Assembly: GCF_048544455.1 (NCBI RefSeq)
Contig: NC_133534.1
Coordinates: 88,937,637 to 89,001,636 of the forward strand
Reading direction: 5' to 3'
DNA length: 64,000 nt
Origin: Silene latifolia
Lineage: Eukaryota; Streptophyta; Magnoliopsida; Caryophyllales; Caryophyllaceae
Shown: positions 1 to 11,318 of the stretch, in pieces
Position numbering within the stretch: the stretch's first letter is position 1
Layout: each line of letters starts with the position of its first letter
Translations under genes and position numbers: made by a program
Notes under the pieces: model-generated
What the model saw: the letters and a program-made list of their open reading frames with translations, nothing else
What the model was told of the DNA's origin: nothing
The model's database searches: none

Positions 1-48
1 ACTCTAGCAAGTCTACAGGTAAATCAACTTCCCAACTATCATAGACAC
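1..48 (-). pseudogene. G1 gypsy protease fragment, left of the C1 insertion
   Basis: This is the continuation of the minus-strand gypsy gag-protease gene found at 9102-10482. Read on the minus strand it gives the stretch after the protease active site, including DLPVDLLE, a phrase typical of Tekay/Del-type gypsy pol. Base 44-48 (GACAC) is the target site duplication of copia element C1. Relative to the part beyond C1, the frame changes by one base within these 48 bases, so the gene is dead. The rest of pol would lie left of the window. Confidence 0.7.
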
Positions 49-1044
49 TGTTGGGGTTGGTGTCCTTAACAGTTAGTGCAAGGACTTATAAACCTCTAAA
101 AGGATCAAAGGGCATACTTTGGTATTATTATCAGTTGATCCACGTTTATCAATAACGGTTGGCTTGCTAGATAAGTTTGACGTTATTGTCATACAGATGG
201 CGGTGATCAACTGGTCCCTAAAAGTCACACCTATAGGATACGTTCGAGAGATGTGACGGTATGAAAATACTGTCATGTAGATGCCAAAATTGACTAACCA
301 GTTAGTCCGAGTTATTTGACTAAGTAATTAGTCAAATACGTGATGTTGAGATATTATATTTAATACGGATTAAATATCATGGGCTAAGGCGAATTAACCA
401 GTTAATTCGTGAAATTAAATATACGTGATTTATATTTAATTAAATGTATATTAAAATAATTATACAATACTGTTTTGTTGGACACGTATTAATAATTCAG
501 CTAACCCGTATTATTAGCTGATGCCTTAATTTCCGATAACCGATAACAGTTTATAATACAAACCCGTCATATACATTTTAGTAATTAACGAACCGGACCT
601 CGAGTTAAAACCAAGAGGAAGTGGAAGCCCACTTCCCTGTGTGGGTCACGGTTCTCGGCCGAATAGGAGAACAAAAGGAGACCTCCTCCTTCTGTTAAAC
701 CTAATCATCATTTGAGAGAAAATTAGGGTTTCGAAAGAGCGTTCTTCTCTGTAGAAACTGAGATCTCACATCTCGACAAAACTCACAACAGTTCTCCCTA
801 TATTGCAAGGCAATCGGAGAACACTGTTCTAGCACAAGGGCATATCTCGGACCAAGTCTTGGGTGCAACGATTAGGAGGGAATCGCTTAGATTTCGATCT
901 TTACGCCGCAATTAAAAGGACCCGAGGTTGATTTCTATACACTTATCGTTTCTATTGTTTTATCGCTTTATGACTATAAATTGCATGTAAATTTTACGTT
1001 ATAGTCCTGCAATTTAAGGGGTAGTATACGGATATTAACCCACA
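49..1044 (+). repeat. C1 5' LTR
   Basis: 996 bp, starting TGTTGGGGTTGG and ending TTAACCCACA, with the primer binding site two bases later. Its first 300 or so bases are nearly the same as in Cminus, while the remainder is much more diverged. Bases about 172-238 hold a block that recurs in the LTRs of Copia2 and Copia3. A 67-codon antisense open frame at 73-276 is repeated in every copy of this LTR family only because the LTR itself is repeated. Confidence 0.95.
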
Positions 1045-1046
1045 AG

Positions 1047-1058
1047 TGGTATCAGAGC
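1047..1058 (+). other. C1 primer binding site (initiator Met tRNA)
   Basis: TGGTATCAGAGC, two bases after the 5' LTR. It is the standard 12-base complement of the 3' end of plant initiator methionine tRNA, where minus-strand DNA synthesis starts. Confidence 0.95.
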
Positions 1059-3203
1059 GAGGCCACGTGAATTTTTCATGTGTTTTTCATAAAACGATCT
1101 TGAAACGATTTTGTTTTGGCTAAAAATTTGTCTCGTGACCTATTTTTCACTCGTGATTTTTTTAAATTTGCTGCGTTTTTTATGGTTGCTTTGGGAACCG
1201 TGTCTTGTTTACACGGTTGCTCTCGATGTTTTTGTGCTTAAAAACCCGTGCCCAAAGATATACACGGCAGAATTTGCTTGAAACCGTGTCATGTATTACA
1301 CGGCAATTTCATCTTTTTCGTTTTGTTTTGTTGAAACCGTGTCATGTATTACACGGTTTTATCATCTTTCTCGATTTGGTTTTATGCATATTGTTGTTTT
1401 ATACAGAGATTATAACAATATGTCATGTTTTATCAATTATCAAATTTGTTTTGATGCGTTTTGATCGAAATTTCAATTGATTTTGTCTCGAAAATCAGTT
1501 TTCACGAGGGTTTTGGTTTTTCCAGAGGTTTTCAGCCACTTTTGCATTCGATCGAGCGTATTTCTACTCGATCGAGTCTTTGTTTTTGTCTTGTTTTTGA
1601 TCGATCGAGTCCTGTTGTACTCGATCGACCCTGTCTCAAAACCTTTTGCTCGATCGAGTCCTTCTTTGTACTCGATCGACCTGTTTTAAAACCCCTCTTG
1701 CTCGATCGAGTTGTCCTCGTACTCGATCGAGTAGTGTTGCTGATATAGGTACTCGATCGACCACCAGTTTAGTCGATCGAGCACCTCCTGATTAGCATTC
1801 CTCTCGATCAACTTGCGATTCGATCGATCGAGCTCCCTGTCCCTCGATCGAGCACTTATGTCCCTGGATCGAGGGATTTTCTTTTTGACTTTGAAAATTT
1901 GTTTCTTTTTGATTTAAATTTTCCTTTGGCTTTAATATGTACTTTATCCGGATATAGTACACTCGCTTAATAGTGAATCGGTTCACTCACGTACCATATA
2001 GTTGTTTTAAAGTGTCTTTAAAATGACGGATTATAATAGATTAAAATTAAATGATAGAAGCGGTTTTATCACACGAATTTTAATCATTAAAAGGTGTTTT
2101 GGATAAATTTAACATAATTACAGAATTATGTCACGAATGAATTTGTTTTAGTTGATGCATTTTTATTTATCGTTTTGTTGAATGCCGTGAATGCCTTTTT
2201 ATTACGTATTTAATTTTACAAGCGATTGTAACTTAGTGTGGCCTTAGTAGAACGTGTTACCGTAATGATGGAACACGGTCTTGGTTGTATTTTGAGATCT
2301 TGTATCTCCGTTTTGGATTTTTCACTTGTAATTACAGTTTTAATTAGAATGTAAATAGGTTTATATTTGTAATTTTAATTGTAATTTTTGAGAAGACCAA
2401 AGATGGAGACCGGATGCTCACTCCCGCTACTTGGATCAAGATGGAACATCAAGACAAGCTTTTCGGGTCCAACGGTGGATTCCAAAGTTGTATTATGTTC
2501 TTTTACTAGGATAGGCCACACTAGGACTTTTTATTTACGTTTTTGCATTCATTTATTTATTTTTCGCAACGATAATATGCATCATATTCCGCCTAAAAAC
2601 CAAACCACCTAATTTATTGCATGAAAACTGACACATATAGAGGTCACGAGTTAGTTTTCATTGACATTCTCATGTCACACGTTTTAAGCCATCATCTAAA
2701 TTAATTCATTCACGACAGACGCTAGTTATTCGTTCACTTAAAAATGAATTATAATTTAGTTGATGGGATCTTCCTCGTATAAACAAAAATTGAGAACGGT
2801 CTTTATAGGTCAAACTCCAATGAGTCCCTTCTTCGTCGGTAGGCATACTATGACCCCTTCTACGTCGGGTAAGTTGGAACCGATTGACCTATTTTATCTC
2901 AACACTATGGTCACTCGTACGATCCTGTGATCATAGTGGACTATAGATAGGATTTACGGAAATCTATCGACCAAGAGTTCTTCCGGAAGAATTAGCTAAA
3001 CAGTTGGCTTATCAATTTACAGAAATTGAGTCTTGGGATCACTTGTATCATTCTTGAGGGAGATCAATTATGCAAGTGCAAGAGTCTACATGTTTAAAAT
3101 GAATTTTAAAATAGACTTAAATCACCTCGATGAGTTGCTTATTTCGTTTTGTTTTTCTTTCTTTTTCAAAGTGTAGATCACGTTTTAAATCGCTTAACAT
3201 CAA
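1059..3203 (+). other. C1 untranslated leader
   Basis: About 2.1 kb between primer site and gag with no convincing gene. The part to about 2000 is diverged from Cminus; from about 2380 onward the two are nearly identical. It contains a palindrome array (1547-1875). Short open frames over the array are by-products of the repeat and were not called. The final part (2790-3000) is recognisably related to the leader of Copia2 around 15330-15560. Confidence 0.8.
1547..1875. repeat. TCGATCGA palindrome array in C1 leader
   Basis: About a dozen copies of TCGATCGA, often as CTCGATCGAG or ACTCGATCGAGT, spaced irregularly by roughly 10-35 bases of unrelated sequence. Because the core is its own reverse complement, it reads alike on both strands. 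The corresponding segment of Cminus (51360-51640) keeps a similar number of cores, but with different spacing and flanks. Confidence 0.9.
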
Positions 3204-4271
3204 ATGGCTGGTTCAAGTGATAACCCAATGCCAAGTGCCACATTGGACCGTGAGTCCTGGCTTAGGATCTTCATGAATCCGATGAATCAGTCTACTCGAT
3301 CGAAGAATGATGGATCCACTTCGCTGGATCGGGAGGCAAGATTACGGAATCTTGCCGCTGGCGACGGAAAGCTCAAATATCTACTTGAGCCCATGCCGCC
3401 ACACCCAGTTCCCACGGCGGGAGCTAACGAGATCGCTACTTATAACGATTTCGTCATGGAAGCGGGTGCGATTAAAAACGTGCTCATTTTTGCAATGGAA
3501 CCCAATTTGCATAAACGCTTCATAGCCCAAGGTGCAAACAAGATTTTCACCACGCTCACTAAGGAATTCTCGAAAGCACCGAGAATCGTGACCTATGAGC
3601 ATACCACTCGCTTCTTTGATGCGAGACTCCAGAAGGGCCAACCGGTTAGCCCACACATTCTCAGCATGATTGAGAATGTCGAAAAACTGGAGACCTTTAA
3701 CTGTAACATCAGCGAGAATATTGTTATCGACCGTATTCTTCATTCACTCCACGATGGTTATTCGCAATTCAGAGCGAATTACTATATGAATGATTTGAAG
3801 AAAACTCCCCATGAATGGCACTCCCTCCTCGTACATGCACCGAGAAGGACATGAAGTGCGGCGGGAGTTCGAAACAGGATGTCCTCGTTGTGTCAAACAA
3901 AGGGAAAGGTAAGGGCAAAGCTCCGGCAAACCTAACAAAGAGGTAAGGCGAAGTTCAAGAAGTCGGGTTCAGGGAAGAGTGGTCCTGGTGAGTCGAGTAA
4001 CTCATCAGGCATGACAAAGAGCAAGAGTGATAACATGGAATGCCATCATTGCCACAAGAATGGGCATTGGAGACGCACATGTCCTGTTTATCATGAGGAC
4101 TTAAAGGCAGGTCGTGTTAAACCTGTTGGTATGTCTTCTCTCTCTTCTACTTTTATTCATATGATTGAGATTAACCACGCAAGTTACGGAACTTGGGTAC
4201 TTGATACTTGTTGTGGTTCTCATCTGTGTAATCATGTGCGGGGGCTCAAACATCGAACCCCTCGTAAAGGG
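3204..4271 (+). pseudogene. gag: C1 gag (capsid) with protease start, broken
   Basis: Gag starts with MAGSSDNPMPSATLDRES and is open for 216 codons to 3854. It is then frameshifted near 3833 relative to Cminus, where this stretch stays open. Downstream, a CCHC zinc knuckle (CHHCHKNGHWRRTC, about 4033-4074) marks the nucleocapsid, which binds the element RNA. The protease region follows, but its active-site DTG is changed to DTCCG (about 4203-4217). The frame ends in TGA at 4272, a stop also found in Cminus. Gag would form cytoplasmic virus-like particles; this copy cannot make a full-length protein. Confidence 0.88.
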
Positions 4272-7240
4272 TGAGGTGGACTGCGTGTTGGGAATGGAGC
4301 AAGAGTATTTGCCATCTCCAAGGGGACATATGTGATCCAGCTTCTTAGCGGATTTGAGTTATCATCATATGATTGCTATTATGTACCCAGTCTTTCTAAA
4401 AACATTATTTCTGTTTCTGCGCTTGATAAACTTGGTTTTTCATTTGTAATAGAAAACAATGCTTGCATTTTCTCATTACACGATATGATTTACGGCAAGG
4501 CAGTTTCCATGAATGGAATTTATGTTTTAGATCAGACCAATGAAATATTACACGTAATGAATAAAAAGTTAAAGGTTGGTGACAAAGATCAAACGTATCT
4601 ATGGCACTGCCGTATGGGACACATTAATGAGAAACGCGTAAAACAGCTCATCAAACATGGAGCTATCTCGGCCTTTGATTTTCAATCATTTGGCACGTGT
4701 GAATCATGTCTCATCGGTAAGATGACTCGGATTTCCTTCAAAGGTGTTGGAATGCGCGCTGCTGACCTATTAGGGCTCATACACACGGATGTATGTGGTC
4801 CTATGTCAATCACCGCACGAGAAGGCTATAGGTATTTCATCACTTTCACGGACGATTTGAGTAGATATGGCTATGTCTACTTAATGAAACACAAAAGTGA
4901 ATCCTTTGAGAAATTCAAGGAATACCAAAATAGGGTGCAGAACCTATTGGGTAGAAAGATAATAACACTGCGTTCGGATCGTGGTGGCGAGTATCTTTCT
5001 CACGAGTTTGATCAACACCTAAAGGACTGTGGGATTGCCCTACAGTTGACTCCACCTGGAACACCTCAGCTGAACGGTGTATCCGAACGGAGAAATCGAA
5101 CACTACTTGATATGGTTCGATCCATGATGAGTCACACGGTTTTACCTGATTCATTATGGGGTTATGCTCTTATGTCAGCCGCTCTAATACTTAACCGAAG
5201 TCCGTCTAAAGCTGTTGACAAGACTCCATATGAACTATGGAAGGGAACGGTCCCCAACTTATCCTTTATACGGGTTTGGGGCTGCGAGGCTTATGTCAAG
5301 TGGAGACACGAAGATAAGCTCGGCCCGCGATCGGTCAAGACATACTTTATAGGTTATCCTAAAGGATCACGTGGTCATTACTTTTATTCGCCAACCGAAC
5401 AACGCGTTTTTTGTTGCGGCTAGTGCGACATTCTTAGAGAAGGAATTTCTCGAGAATGCAAAGAGTGATAGAACCTTCGACCTGTCGGAGATTCCAGAAC
5501 CAAATACCGAGCAACCATTGGAGGAACCAATTCCTTCAATCCCGGCTGCGGTGAATATTCCTGAGGAACCTAGGAGGTCGGGAAGAGTCTCTATTCCTCC
5601 GGACAGATACATCGGTATGGTCGAGGAACATGACATAGATGACGTTCTACTCTTAACGAGTAGTGAACCCGCAACCTATAAAGGTGCCATGACCAGTTCT
5701 GACTCAAAGCTATGGCTTGAGGCCATGCAATCCGAGATGGACTCCATGTATGAGAACAACGTGTGGGATCTTGTTGACTTACCTGCTAAGGTTCGTCCCC
5801 TTCAATGCAAATGGCTTTACAAGATAAAGCATTTCGTGGAAGGTCAACAAGATATCTATAAAGCACGACTAGTTGCAAAAGGTTTCACCCAAGTGCCAGG
5901 TTTGCACTACGATGAGATTTTTGCACCCGTAGTTATCTTTGCGTTCCATTCGGATTATCTTAGCGATCGCCGCTTTTCATGACTATGAAATTTGGCAAAT
6001 GGATGTGAAAACCGCCTTCTTAAACGGCTTTTTGGAGGAAGAGTTGTACATGGTACAACCCGAAGGTTTCACCGATCCTAAAAATCCTAAGAAAGTGTGC
6101 AAGCTTAAGCGTTCCATTTATGGACTTAAGCAAGCATCAAGGAGTTGGAATCATCGCTTCGACCAAGTGATAAAAGAAAATGGATTTACTCGATCTGTCG
6201 AGGAACCATGTCTATATATCAAGTCGAGTGGGAGCAAGATTGTCTTCCTAATATTGTATGTTGACGACATACTCCCGATTGGGAATGACATACCTCTCTT
6301 AACTTCGGTGAAAGTATGGTTGAAAAACCATTTCCGGATGAAAGATCCGGGAGAGGCACGAGAGAATTCTTGGCATCCGTATCTATCGAGATAGATCACG
6401 ACGGATGTTATCTCTCGATCAGAGTCTTGCATAGACAAAGTCCTAGAGAGATTCAAAGCATGACTAACTCCAAGAAGGGGTTCCTTCCCATGTCCCCAGG
6501 GGTGCATTTGAGCAAGTCTCGGGCACCGAGACACCGGAAGAGAAAGAGCGCATGACACGGATTCCTTATGCTTCGGCAATAGGATCAATCATGTATGCCA
6601 TGATATGCACACGTCCGGACGTGGCATATGCATTGAGTATGACAAGTCGATTCCAACAAAGAACCAGGTGAACCACATTGGTTGGTGTCAAGAACATTCT
6701 TAAGTACCTCCGGAGGACTAAAGATTGGGTATTGACTTATGGAGGCTCTCAAAAGCTATGCGCAACCGGTTACGCAGATGCTAGCTTCCAAACGGATCGT
6801 GATGACTCGAAATCTCAGTCAGGATTCGTTTTTACTCTTAATGGCGCTGATCACCTGGAAGAGTTCGAAACAAAATTAAAGCAGATTCTACGATCGAGTC
6901 CGAGTACTATGCCGCGTCGAAGCAACAAAGGAAGCGATATGGATGCGTCAATTCTTACATGGACTATCTGTAGTGCCTAGTTCGAATGACCCGATCACCA
7001 TCTATTGCGACAATAGTGGTGCCATCTTCCAAGCTAAGGAGCCTAAGTCTAGCAACAAGTCTAGACATGTACAACGGAAAGCTCATCTAATCCGGGATTA
7101 CGTGGAGCAAAAGATAGTAGTGATAGAAAAGATTGCTACAGAGATGATAACATAGAGATCCTCTCACTAAAGCATTACGACAAGATAAGCATGAAGGGCA
7201 CGTAAATTCCATGGGAATCAAACGTGTTCATGAGTTGTAG
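4272..7240 (+). pseudogene. pol: C1 pol: integrase, reverse transcriptase, RNase H, broken
   Basis: Domain order is copia-type. The GAG-pre-integrase zinc region (WHCRMGH to CESC) lies at about 4600-4720. The integrase core with HTDVCGP, RSDRGGEY and SERRNRT lies at about 4780-5100. The reverse transcriptase has DVKTAFLNG (about 6003) and YVDDIL (about 6259). RNase H with YADASF and DNSGA lies at about 6765-7030. Breaks: an extra T in a T run near 5410, a +1 shift near 5935 shared with Cminus, and further shifts near 6355, 6415, 6665 and 6850. Cminus is open at the 5410 position, so some breaks came after the two copies split. Confidence 0.9.
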
Positions 7241-8104
7241 TACTCTTTTATGGATCAGATTCATTCTCCTTTGTACTCTATACGACATCATCGTTTTGAT
7301 ATTATATATATATATTTTGTTTTTCATGTGGAATTGTACGACAATTTTGAACACCACAAAGTGAACGAACAAACATCATATCTTGTTAGTCCTTAATTGC
7401 CCACATGAGCTGATAACTCGGCAATTATTCTCGTGACGTTGGTTGATGGTGGGTTCAACGAGCCATAAGTCAACAAGGTTGACCGACCAATCACGAGAGG
7501 CGATTTATACGGATATTTCGTAGGACACAATTGTGACATCGACGTGGAGTCCTAAATGTTTTATAACATTCGTTGCCCGGTCGTGGATAGGACCTCCATG
7601 GTGATCCTAAGAGTCGATTCTTTGACTATCGATTGTCTCTTGAGACTACGGCAGATTTTGGGTGACTTTGGTTTCTTTCTCACGGTCATCCGTAAAAGGG
7701 GGCCAAGTAGATTTTTTTCGGGTCATTTCATGTCGTGCTTAGATCGGAAGGAGTCGAGTTGAAGGAAATATTCAGCCTTTATCGGGTACTCGATATTTCT
7801 CAGGGCCACTCGAGGAGTCAGAATCGAAATGCATGGCCATGCTCGGATACGGATTCGTTTTATCGGTTAAGTTACTCTCTAGTCGGGGAAACCACTCTAG
7901 ATACAGATCGATTGTAAAATACGACCTTTGTGGATCCAGATCTGCAAATTGTTTTACATTGAGTGGGAGAGATTTTAAATGGATATGAGAATCGGTTATC
8001 GCACCTACACTTGTTCGGACAAGTGGGAGTTTGTTGGAGCTTGTGTCCTCCAGTTAGTGCGGATAACGTCATTGCACATACACTTGTACGGACAAGTGGG
8101 AGCT
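7241..8104 (+). other. C1 3' untranslated region
   Basis: About 860 bp with no gene. The segment 7520-8000 is conserved with Copia2 (20760-21340) and Copia3 (62160-62760) although it codes for nothing obvious. The best-kept block (about 7804-7845) has GGCCACTCGAGGAG followed by GCATGGCCATGC, able to pair as a stem. The end of the region is a duplicated hairpin plus purine tract, annotated separately. Confidence 0.75.
8009..8104 (+). repeat. Duplicated hairpin, purine tract and LTR-start in C1
   Basis: The stem-loop ACTTGT-TCGG-ACAAGT (8009-8024) is followed by GGGAG and a TGTTGGAG sequence that looks like an LTR start. About 73 bases later the unit recurs as ACTTGT-ACGG-ACAAGT (8082-8097), then GGGAGCT and the real 3' LTR. 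The second copy is the functional polypurine tract by position. Cminus carries the same duplication (45127-45220, minus strand), so it predates both insertions. Confidence 0.85.
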
Positions 8105-9101
8105 TGTTGGGGTTGGTGTCCTTAACAGTTAGTGCAAGGACTTATAAACCTCTAAAAGGATCAAAGGGCATACTTTGGTATTATTATCAGTTGATCCACG
8201 TTTATCAATAACGGTTGGCTTGCTAGATAAGTTTGACGTTATTGTCATACAGATGGCGGTGATCAACTGGTCCCTAAAAGTCACACCTATAGGATACGTT
8301 CGAGAGATGTGACGGTATGAAAATACTTTCATGTAGATGCCAAAATTGACTAACCAGTTAGTCCGAGTTATTTGACTAAGTAATTAGTCAAATACGTGAT
8401 GTTGAGATATTATATTTAATACGGATTAAATATCATGGGCTAAGGCGAATTAACTGATTAATTCGTGAAATTAAATATACGTGATTTATATTTAATTAAA
8501 TGTATATTAAAATAATTATACAATACTGTTTTGTTGGACACGTATTAATAATTCAGCTAACCCGTATTATTAGCTGATGCCTTAATTTCCGATAACCGAT
8601 AACAGTTTATAATACAAACCCGTCATATACATTTTAGTAATTAACGAACCGGACCTCGAGTTAAAACCAAGAGGAAGTGGAAGCCCACTTCCCTGTGTGG
8701 GTCACGGTTCTCGGCCGAATAGGAGAACAAAAGGAGACCTCCTCCTTCTGTTAAACCTAATCATCATTTGAGAGAAAATTAGGGTTTCGAAAGAGCGTTC
8801 TTCTCTGTAGAAACTGAGATCTCACATCTCGACAAAACTCACAACAGTTCTCCCTATATTGCAAGGCAATCGGAGAACACTGTTCTAGCACAAGGGCATA
8901 TCTCGGACCAAGTCTTGGGTGCAACGATTAGGAGGGAATCGCTTAGATTTTCGATCTTTACGCCGCAATTAAAAGGACCCGAGGTTGATTTCTATACACT
9001 TATCGTTTCTATTGTTTTATCGCTTTATGACTATAAATTGCATGTAAATTTTACGTTATAGTCCTGCAATTTAAGGGGTAGTATACGGATATTAACCCAC
9101 A
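8105..9101 (+). repeat. C1 3' LTR
   Basis: 997 bp, matching the 5' LTR except for about four substitutions (for example near 8326 and 8455) and one extra T near 8950. It ends CCCACA at 9101, directly before the GACAC duplication. Confidence 0.95.
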
Positions 9102-10482
9102 GACACATCTCTAAACAACCTCCCACAAGATACAGACTCTCCCGAAGGTATGAAAACTTTCTCACTCACAGACTCATATACTCTCAAACCCAACTTTTTA
9201 ACATGACTCGATGATACAAACGACTGGGAAGCCCCAGAATCAAACAAAACAAAGGTATGAATACCGTTAACAAGAAAGGTACCAGTGATAACATGTGCAT
9301 CCTCCTCAGCTGCTTTCTTGTCCATCATAAACAGCTTTCCACTGGTCTTCTGTCCACCTCCCTGGACAGTACTGGCTGATGTGGCCGGCTTAGCACCCGA
9401 CCCCTGATTGTTGTTGTTGTTCGTAGCTGGTTTCTGATAAGAATTACCGCCGTTGCGTTTACCTCCACTCTGGTAGCTCTGGCTCCCCCGGTTGGACCAT
9501 GACCCACTTGGTCTGTTGCTCGCATAACTCTGTTCCGGTCCCTGAGAATAACTTCCCCGACCCGCCCCCCCGAAAAGCTCCAGGCACACTCGTGCACTCA
9601 TGTCTCTTGTGGCCGACACCGCCACAGCCAAAGCAAGTCATACCCCAACTGTTACTGCTACCCCCACGGCCACGCCCGAAGGAAGCCCCAGCACTAAACC
9701 CTGACCCAGCAGAAAACCCCTTAGCTTGATTGTGGTTGCCTTTCTTATGACTAGATTGGCCACCACCATCACTTTCAGCCTTTCTTTTCTCAACACCAGA
9801 CCTCTCCTGAGCCATCTCCACTAACCTCTCAGCCCTCTCAGCTCTCTCATAAGCGTCCTTAACATCAGTAAGGACCCCTACAGGTAGCTTATCCATGATC
9901 CTAGGGGTCAACCCCTCTCAAACCTCGGCGCGATTCTCATCACTCAATCCCATGTGCTCAAAGATACCTAGACTTCTCATTAAACCGCATATAGTACTCA
10001 GCCACGGACATGTCGATGTCATCTTGAACCCATCGAACTCCTCCCTCGCCTTGCTTCTCACATGCTCGCACAAACTCTTTTCTCATAGCCCTACGGAACT
10101 CATCCCAAGGTATAGCAGGTAAGCCTTGGTTAGCATACATCTCTCTGGCACTCACTTTCACCTTATCCCACCACTCACCACTGCCTCTCTCGGATAGAAC
10201 GCAGCTTGCTCTACTCTCATCTCATCGGACAATGAACCAGGTCCAAGATATTCTCCATCTCACGATGCCGTTGTCAAGAAGGTTTGGTTCCCCGGTCCCT
10301 TTGTACTCCTTTGGGTTGAACCTAGCTATGTAAAGGCTGATCTTAGAGTGATCAACCTCCTTATCCTTATTCACTTTCTTTAAGGCCTCCGTAAGAGCAT
10401 CCTGGTGCTCCAACATCTTAACAATATCATCCGTATTCATGGACTCAGCTCTCGCATAGTAAGCGTTTCTCTTAGGCGGCAT
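9102..10482 (-). pseudogene. gag: G1 gypsy gag and protease, broken
   Basis: Minus-strand gag starts at MPPKRNAYYARAES (ATG at 10480-10482). Recognisable parts in order are: a capsid region including IPWDEFRRAMRKEFV (about 10080-10120), a basic linker, a CCHC zinc knuckle CFGCGGVGHKRHEC (about 9605-9645), a gly/ser/asn-rich linker, and an aspartic protease with the active site FDSGASQSF (about 9215-9245). The coding is spread over all three minus frames, so there are at least two frameshifts. C1 cuts the gene just past the protease active site. The domain text resembles chromovirus-type Tekay/Del elements. Confidence 0.85.
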
Positions 10483-10559
10483 CTTGAAGCTATATATAAG
10501 AAAGGGTAGACATAAACACATGTACTAATCCTCAAAACACGAAAACAGGCTACCCAGGT

Positions 10560-10832
10560 GCTACTCGATCGAGTATCCCAACCTACTCGATCGAGTAAGA
10601 GGCTACTCGATCGAGTGCCTCCCATACTCGATCGAGTAACTCGACTTCAGAACACAAACAGACCTTCTGACTTCTAACATACTCGACCGAGTAGACAGGC
10701 TACTCGATCGAGTGACCCCCTACTCGATCGAGTACCCCTAGTTACTCGATCGAGTACCCTAAAACTCGATTCTGGTCGTAAAAACGTCAAAAACCTACCC
10801 GATCAAGTCAGTCCCACTCGATCGAGTCATGC
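10560..10832. repeat. TACTCGATCGAGTA array in G1 leader
   Basis: Eight exact CTCGATCGAG cores plus variants (CTCGACCGAG, CCGATCAAG). Most are extended to the 14-base perfect palindrome TACTCGATCGAGTA or a near match, separated by about 8-60 bases. Confidence 0.92.
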
Positions 10833-11303
10833 TAACTCGAATATGCTACCCGCATGCTATGACATATTCCAACATGTAAAACAACTTATAAACACGATAT
10901 TACTTTTCATTATGCATACTATGCTACTCAACTGCCCATGCGATTAACAAACAATTATATCATGTTATTAAGGCCACATAGTAATCACTCAACATGTTTC
11001 TCATTCCAACACAGTTCTATATATATATATATTTCTCTTCAATTTCTTTCATATTCTCAACTTCTACTTCAAACATCCAACATTTACAACACACCTCATC
11101 ACATCCACACACGAGCGAACAACAACACATACGACTTAACAGATATTCCCCCCCAGGTGTCCGGTTCAAAATTGTAGGGCGAGTTCGCGACTTTAGGACG
11201 TCTCCCAAGCCTTTGCATTTGCTCCTACAACCTTTACCCCGGGTTCATTTTAATTGACTCCCTATATTCATTGGGTTCATTGGTTACAGGTTTCAGGATC
11301 GTC

Positions 11304-11315
11304 GCTCTGATACCA
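11304..11315 (-). other. G1 primer binding site
   Basis: On the minus strand this reads TGGTATCAGAGC, three bases inside the LTR boundary at 11319. It is complementary to initiator Met tRNA and fixes the minus orientation of G1. Confidence 0.92.
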
Positions 11316-11318
11316 TTT

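Larger units (their letters stand above)
49..9101 (+). mobile_element. Copia element C1, complete, young, inserted in G1
   Basis: A complete Ty1-copia retrotransposon with LTRs at both ends, a Met-tRNA primer binding site, gag, then protease-integrase-RT-RNase H order, and a purine tract. The perfect 5-bp duplication GACAC lies at 44-48 and 9102-9106. By eye the two LTRs differ at about four bases and one indel, so insertion was recent. The integrase text (QLTPPGTPQLNG, LLDMVRSMMS) resembles the Angela/BARE lineage of plant copia elements; lineage is from memory. All coding frames are broken, so it cannot move by itself. It is a close relative of Cminus at 44144-52965. Confidence 0.95.
10483..11318 (-). 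other. G1 leader with TATA-like sequence next to gag
   Basis: Non-coding leader between the G1 5' LTR and gag. It holds the palindrome array 10560-10832. The TATA-like run at 10491-10500 (minus strand CTTATATATA) lies only about 10 bases before the gag ATG. That is too close for a normal promoter to include this ATG, so any transcript from it would start inside gag. Short plus-strand open frames at 10938-11257 look spurious. Confidence 0.6.

Noticed and set aside
73..276. A 67-codon antisense frame repeated at 8129-8332, 44898-45089 and 52737-52928
   Set aside because: It recurs only because the copia LTR recurs; it has no recognisable domain and no conserved start context outside the LTR identity.
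1461..1748. Open frames of 70-95 codons over the palindrome array, rich in LDRV/SID repeats
   Set aside because: The protein repeats follow directly from the DNA repeat; overlapping frames are equally open.
1547..1875. Regularly repeated motif that could be taken for a CRISPR-like array
   Set aside because: Repeats are short palindromes with irregular spacing inside a plant retrotransposon leader, with no cas genes; such systems do not occur in plant nuclei.
3381..3743. 120-codon minus-strand frame opposite C1 gag, and the plus-strand frames at 49484-49937 opposite Cminus gag
   Set aside because: Shadows of gag on the opposite strand; the sense frame has the zinc knuckle and family features.
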